From the NCBI GenBank assembly GCA_914767715.1, contig OU612072.1, positions 16,430,001-16,494,000 on the forward strand: 64,000 bases of DNA, in the 5' to 3' direction. Numbering within the stretch: position 1 is the first letter of the stretch; the number at the start of each line of letters is the position of its first letter. The position numbers and the translations under genes were made by a program. The DNA is from Membranipora membranacea. Lineage: Eukaryota; Bryozoa; Gymnolaemata; Cheilostomatida; Membraniporidae. Below, one piece after another: positions 61,634 to 64,000 of the stretch. The notes below the pieces were generated by a model. It was given only the letters and a program-made list of their open reading frames with translations, ran no database searches and was not told the DNA's origin.

Positions 61634-62329
61634 GTATGTACTTATATTATATTTGATATTTACTTTGATACTTGCATAATGTCTCTACATACCAAGCCTC
61701 TGTGGGTAGCAAAAAGAAGTTTCAGCACCAAAATCAATTCTTGAAAGTATTCACATATAAACCTCATGAAGTTGATTGTTGCAACACCCAGGGCAATTCA
61801 TGAATACTGATTTTGTTTCAATACCCCATCTTTCCATTGCATTGTCTCAATGTATGAGGTTGTTTTCCCAAAATGTTGTATTTGGATTGGATTGGGTTTA
61901 TTTCATTCTGTCATCATCAAAGACGGTGGTTTTGAATGCAATGCGGTGGTGTGACATGTGTGGTGAAAAAGTTTTAAAAAAAGCAACTATAAGGTTATTC
62001 CTTCTATATCAATCTGTTGTCATGGTAATTCATGAAAAAGCTCTTACGTCCTTTTTTTCAGTACGACATAGCTTGGGTCTGAAAATACATTTAGCTAGAG
62101 AAGTTATTCGGGTAGAATTGTCAAAAATTAATCAATAAAATGAGGGTGTGCCTCGTTAGCAACGATCTTAAGAAATGAGCATAGAACATGTCAAAAATGA
62201 AGACAAGGCAGATCTTTGGATTTTTTCTAGCTGGAATGGCATAGCCCAGTATTGATCTGATGATAGTAAAATAAAACATCGATAATTCCTGCTAGTCTAA
62301 ACCAATAGTCTTAAGTAACTTCATTGGGA
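61634..62329. other. No further exon seen
   Basis: An open frame at 61776-62138 has no recognisable domain. The next exon of the upstream gene was not identified here. Confidence 0.35.
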
Positions 62330-63896
62330 AAAAGTATAGAGCTACACTTTGTAACTAAAGATCTACACGTTTGTTTAGTGATAGCTTTTTTTTCAAAACT
62401 CCAAGGAATTTCGTGTAGGCATTAGGGGACACTGAGCGATTATCAATCACTACATATTGTTCATACTTTAACCTATAGCTAAATTTGGTGTTCATGACCT
62501 CAGGCTTTTCAGAATTCAGCTGCATGTTATAATAAGCGGCCCGTGGTTGTGTCGTTAATACTGAGGCCGCTGACGTGTGGCTGAGGTTAACACTAGAGGT
62601 TTAAAACGTTGTACCGTCACATATTTCATGTGGTTAAAGCCATCCGCAGACAGGTTGTTGGAATACAAGAGCCATAGAATTGGTCCTGTTTGGTACCTGA
62701 GGAGCGCCAACCTTGGTGCTAATGTACCGTGACTTCTCTTTACCAAGTCCGAGCCCCCAGACTTCCCCCCTGCCGAAAAGTAAGATATAAGTGAGATGAT
62801 AAGAGGGTTTGAACTTGTATCCTTCCAATTTCTTGATGGGCACAGCAGGTTGCGGTCGATCGAATGCCTCAATAAAGTCCAAGGTGGCATTTTGAATGTA
62901 CTTTACATTTGAGTTGTCAAGCTCTGATGTGGAATCATCATGCAGTTTGATCAAGGCGTCGACTGTCCCAGTGTGCGGCTGGTAACAAACTGTCTTCATG
63001 ACTATACTATTATCATGTGTATCTCTGATCGTTAGAGTCAATTTAGTACGAGTACCTATCATGTACCCGCTCCTGATAAGTAAAATTAACTTGGGTCGTC
63101 ACACCAACTTCCTTGTGATGGTACTCGTGCTAAGAGAATTAGTTCACTCTCTATCGATCAGAGATTTTGATTCTCACGTGATCAGTGTGGGCTGGCAAGC
63201 AAGCTGTGATGGCTCTATTACTTCTGCGAATTTGGATCTCATATTGTTTATTATTACCTCCTCAGAAAGCTTTCCCAGGTGAAACAATATTGACACTGGC
63301 CGATAGCCTTTGTAATTGGACGGGCAAGCAACCTTAGGGATTTGTCGGCTTTGCATTCTCTTCCCTTTATTTGGAAATTCCGATGCAAACAGCATCCAAT
63401 TTAATATATCATTAGGAGGCAAGCATCCCATCTTCTTTACCTTCCACTGAGACACATGTTGGAAAGTCTTCAGATGATGTTAACTTCCCAACATCCAACT
63501 TGTTCATGAGATGTTTAGTTTCACCAAGACTTAGAGGCTCTGAATGCATGTCATACTCCAGTATTCGAACAGATGATTTAGTTTTCCACAGAATAAAGAG
63601 GTTCTCATTACACTGGCTTCTGTTGTAGAAAGCCTGTCTGCACGGTTTGTTTCCTTAGGATCTATCACTGATTATAATTTTGAACACCACTCTATAGTTT
63701 TCTGGTTTTCATTCAGTTTATTTCTTATTAATGCCCTTTTACTGCCTCTGATACTACGTTGTACCAAAGCATGCAAAACTTTCCAGAACTTGCATCTCTT
63801 TTTGAATGCCTTATCCCTGGCTCTAATGAGCTTTTCTGTGGCAGTAGAAATCGAAAGTGGCCTGTCCGTTTTATTTTCTAAGTGCGATAAGGGCAA
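62330..63896 (-). pseudogene. LINE reverse transcriptase remnant, family 2
   Basis: In element order on the minus strand: a charged connecting frame 63896-63672 (ARDKAFKKRCKFWKVL); the RT start 63455-63185 (KVACPSNYKGYRPVSILFHL, EVIEPSQLACQP); an interruption by a short inverted-repeat element; then 62985-62640 (TGTVDALIKLHDD, TLDFIEAFDR); and a C-terminal part near 62520-62330 (AMQLNSEKPEVM-like, AYTKFLGVL). The motifs differ clearly from LINE family 1. The polymerase box region (near 62620) reads KYVTV where a YADD/YVDD box is expected, and several frames are needed. It is a dead copy. Confidence 0.82.
63001..63176. mobile_element. MITE-like inverted-repeat element, family 2, inside a LINE
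   Basis: The left arm TCTCTGATCGTTAGAGTC to CGAGTACC and the right arm GGTACTCG to CTCTATCGATCAGAGA are inverted copies. CAGTGTGCGGCTGGTAA (62969-62985) and CAGTGTGGGCTGGCAA (63183-63198) flank the insertion and look like a target-site duplication of about 16 bp, although adjoining ends are uncertain by a few bases. Confidence 0.75.
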
Positions 63897-64000
63897 CGTT
63901 TATCCGGAATGTTGTCAATAATTGAATGATTTAATTCTTTGAATTGAAATAAGCTGGTGCGGTCAAGTGAGAAAGATAGATAACTCCTTACCATACTCAT

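Overview
The window looks like nuclear DNA of an invertebrate animal. It is AT-rich, has spliced genes with GT-AG introns, a mitochondrial ribosomal protein gene remnant, RING/B-box/coiled-coil (TRIM-type) genes and a dense mixture of transposons. A sponge or cnidarian would fit, but this is inference from general character only. All exon models below were built by eye from splice-site consensus, reading phase and protein motifs; no search or transcript evidence was available.

Layout. 1-1980 is one copy of a 2-kb segment whose near-identical partner lies at 37690-39679. 2490-19600 is a patchwork of LINE remnants, copies of a long repeat here called the R-unit (about 4366-6340, 7440-8902 plus 14564-15499, 16469-18790, 30600-32220), a tyrosine-recombinase retrotransposon (about 9020-13471) and tRNA-derived SINEs. 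R-units sit directly at the 3' end of TRIM propeller exons, so they look like the 3' flank of an ancestral TRIM unit that was duplicated in tandem. Two TRIM-type genes with seven coding exons each lie on the minus strand (18726-23444 and 32221-37080). A third survives only as a propeller-exon fragment (15500-16083) cut off by a LINE. Between the two genes is a broken MRPL4 gene (25234-27183) and another LINE remnant (28090-30115).

The right half contains a plus-strand, 13-exon gene (45265-56939) for an EnSpm/CACTA-type (tnp2-like) transposase. Its reading phases agree at every junction, but it carries one in-frame stop. Behind it on the same strand lies a second, unrecognised multi-exon gene (57491-61633, running on), in which an exon with its flanking intron has been tandemly duplicated. 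The window ends in a second LINE family (about 62330-63900, minus strand) split by a short inverted-repeat element.

Working picture. The two intact TRIM genes are the best candidates for functional host genes; such proteins are typically ubiquitin ligases with a substrate-binding propeller. Most other coding matter is mobile or decaying. Several insertions can be dated relative to one another because the duplicated copies supply empty-site and filled-site comparisons. The least explained items are the second gene downstream of the transposase, the GTATTAGTCG motif that recurs between the domains of the recombinase retroelement, and the mosaic divergence of the two TRIM genes.
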